Assembly: GCA_003525885.1 (NCBI GenBank)
Contig: DQIG01000178.1
Coordinates: 1 to 7,188 of the forward strand
DNA: 7,188 nucleotides
Origin: Stenotrophomonas sp.
GTDB taxonomy: Bacteria; Pseudomonadota; Gammaproteobacteria; Xanthomonadales; Xanthomonadaceae
Direction: 5' to 3'
Shown: piece by piece, positions 5,669-7,188 of the stretch
Numbering within the stretch: the stretch's first letter is position 1
Layout: each line of letters opens with the position of its first letter
Notes under the pieces: model-generated
What the model saw: the letters and a program-made list of their open reading frames with translations, nothing else
What the model was told of the DNA's origin: nothing
Database searches by the model: none
Position numbers and translations under genes: made by a program

Positions 5669-7188
5669 GTGGTGTATCTGCGGGCGGCGATGCTGCTGCT
5701 GGTCCTCCTGTGCTGCGCGCTGCCCGCTGCGGCACAGCCAGTGCCCCCGAGTCCGCGGCAGGTGACGGTGTTCGATGGTTTGCCATCCAATACCGTCAAC
5801 CGCATGGCCGAGGACCGGTACGGTTACCTGTGGATCGCCACCAACGATGGCCTGGCCCGCTATGACGGACGCACCTACCGCGTGTGGCGTTCCGAGGATG
5901 GGCTGCGTGACAACCGCATCTGGACGGTGCTGGTCGATGCCCGCAACCAGTTGTGGATAGGCACCGAGAACGCCGGCCTGGTGCGCATGTCGGCCGACCG
6001 CCGCCAGCTGCACTTCTACGACCGCAGCAGCCAGCCGTTGATGGGCACCAACACGGTCTGGAGCCTGGCCAGCACGCCTGATGGCTCGATCTGGTTCGGT
6101 ACCCACGAAGGCGGCCTGTACCGCCTGGACAGCCAGGACCGCCTGCAGCGCTTTCTGCCTGAGCCGAACAATCCGCGCAGCCTGCCTTCGTCGTCAGTGC
6201 CTTACCTGGCCACGTTGGCCGATGGCAGCCTGTGGATCGGCACCAAGCACGGTGTGGCGCGCTGGACCGGGACCGACTTCGAGCGTGTCGGTACGGACAT
6301 CATCCCCAGTCTGCTGATCAACGGGCTGACCGCCGAACCGGATGGCAGCCTGTGGATCAGCACGATGGCCGGGGCCACCGTGCGCCGCCCGGATGGCCGC
6401 TTCGAGGCACCGCCATGGAAGCTGCCGCCAGGCGAGCAGGTGCTGGGCATGATGCTGCGCGACGAGCAGGGCGGCCATTGGCTGGATACGCGCACCGGGC
6501 TGGGGCGTGCGGTTGATGGCCAGTACCAGACCGTGCCGCTGTACAGCGCGATCGCGCGCGGTCCGGTGCGGCCGAACTGGACCGGTGCCTATGAGGACCG
6601 CGAAGGCGGCATCTGGCTGGCCAGCACCAATGCCGGGCTGTGGCACCTGCTGCCACGCTGGTGGCAGTTCTCGGTGTTGTCGCGGCTGGAGGACGACCCG
6701 AGCTCGCTGCGCAATGCGCTGGTGCTGGGCACCAGCCCCTCCAGCAATGGTGGCGTCTGGACGGTGGGCAGCCACGGCGCGCTGGACCGCTTCGATCCGA
6801 AGAGCGGCAGGATCGAGCAGCACCGTACCTGGGTCAACGGCATGCACTGGCTTTCGTCGGTGCGTGAGGACCGGCGTGGCCAGGTCTGGATCGGGTCGAC
6901 CGATGCGCTGGTGCGCTATGACCCGCAGCGGCGCGAACTGCGTCGTTGGGGGCGTGATGCCGGTGCCGATGCGGCGATGGAAGGGGTCATCGAAGCGATG
7001 ATGACCTGCGACGGCGACAGCCTCTGGTTGATGCTGCCCGCAGGCCTGCAGCAGCGTGATCTCGACGGCCACGTGCGGCGCCAGCTGGACAATGGCCAGC
7101 GCGGACTGCAGCAGGGCCAGCTCAACCTCGACGTGGAATGCGGTCCGCAGGACCACATCTGGCTGGCCAGCAGCCGTGGCCTGCTGCA
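5669..7188 (+). CDS. Second beta-propeller sensor, N-terminal part (continues past the window)
   Basis: An open frame of 506 codons runs without a stop to the right edge. The GTG start is chosen from the GAGGAGG site. It gives a signal peptide (VYLRAAMLLLVLLCCALPAAA, about 1-22) with cleavage expected before QPV. At least ten propeller repeats follow, at about 47-67, 90-110, 135-155, 181-201, 222-243, 309-329, 361-377, 400-419, 450-465 and 491-506, each with the hWhGT/AS core and a G-L/V-x-R end. The opening FDGLPSNTVNRMAEDRYGYLWIATNDGLARYDG closely parallels residues 40-75 of the upstream sensor, so the two look like tandem paralogues. By family, it should continue with more propeller blades, a Y_Y_Y domain, a membrane helix and then either a histidine kinase or a GGDEF or other output. 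None of that is visible here. The only cysteines of the mature part seen are C447 and C491. Confidence 0.9.
   Translation, partial: MVYLRAAMLLLVLLCCALPAAAQPVPPSPRQVTVFDGLPSNTVNRMAEDRYGYLWIATNDGLARYDGRTYRVWRSEDGLRDNRIWTVLVDARNQLWIGTENAGLVRMSADRRQLHFYDRSSQPLMGTNTVWSLASTPDGSIWFGTHEGGLYRLDSQDRLQRFLPEPNNPRSLPSSSVPYLATLADGSLWIGTKHGVARWTGTDFERVGTDIIPSLLINGLTAEPDGSLWISTMAGATVRRPDGRFEAPPWKLPPGEQVLGMMLRDEQGGHWLDTRTGLGRAVDGQYQTVPLYSAIARGPVRPNWTGAYEDREGGIWLASTNAGLWHLLPRWWQFSVLSRLEDDPSSLRNALVLGTSPSSNGGVWTVGSHGALDRFDPKSGRIEQHRTWVNGMHWLSSVREDRRGQVWIGSTDALVRYDPQRRELRRWGRDAGADAAMEGVIEAMMTCDGDSLWLMLPAGLQQRDLDGHVRRQLDNGQRGLQQGQLNLDVECGPQDHIWLASSRGLL

Noticed and set aside
3986..6106. Long open frame of 706 codons on the minus strand across the kinase gene
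   Set aside because: It is an antisense shadow of a GC-rich gene. The plus strand carries clear kinase, receiver and propeller motifs through the whole stretch, and the antisense product shows no recognisable domain and a skewed Q/R/H/A composition. It also crosses the end of one gene and the start of the next.
6194..7156. Open frame of 320 codons on the minus strand within the second sensor gene
   Set aside because: It is antisense to a well-supported propeller frame and has no recognisable motif.

Overview
The window looks like chromosomal DNA of Stenotrophomonas (S. maltophilia group) or a close Xanthomonadaceae relative. It is GC-rich with strong G/C third-position bias. Its left edge carries two copies of the GTAGTGCCGGCC-type REP hairpin typical of S. 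maltophilia genomes. I see no rRNA, tRNA, CRISPR, phage, insertion sequence or other mobile element.

Left part (about 1-1865, minus strand): a tight three-gene operon read right to left. It encodes a periplasmic YceI-family protein (1865-1221), a four-helix cytochrome b561-type membrane protein (1224-652) and a second, more diverged YceI-family protein (648-76). The first junction is an ATGA overlap and the second has a 3-bp gap, so translation is probably coupled. The operon ends beside the REP pair. By analogy with the E. coli yceJ-yceI pair, this is a b-type cytochrome with exported lipocalin-like partners that may handle a polyisoprenoid or quinone-like lipid. The ligand and physiological role are inferred.

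Middle (1866-2029): a divergent intergenic region. It holds a perfect 14-bp inverted repeat (1929-1942 / 1972-1985) with a smaller palindrome nested inside, plus a plausible TATGAT -10 box for the minus-strand operon. It is the least explained non-coding structure here and may be an operator shared by both directions.

Right part (2030-7188, plus strand): two adjacent genes for exported beta-propeller sensors of the 'two-component regulator propeller' type. The first (2030-5572, 1180 aa) is a complete one-polypeptide hybrid sensor. It has a signal peptide, about 14 propeller repeats (enough for two seven-bladed propellers), a Y_Y_Y domain, one membrane helix, HisKA and HATPase domains with all boxes intact, and a C-terminal receiver. 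It has neither an HPt nor a DNA-binding domain, so its phosphoryl group must pass to a partner not seen here. The second gene (from GTG 5669, running off the right edge) has a signal peptide and at least ten propeller repeats. Its output domain lies beyond the window. The two are probably ancient tandem paralogues and may sense related extracytoplasmic signals.

No clearly new system is proved by the sequence. The best leads are the nested inverted repeat, the unusual YceI-b561-YceI arrangement, and the pair of propeller sensors with an unknown downstream partner.
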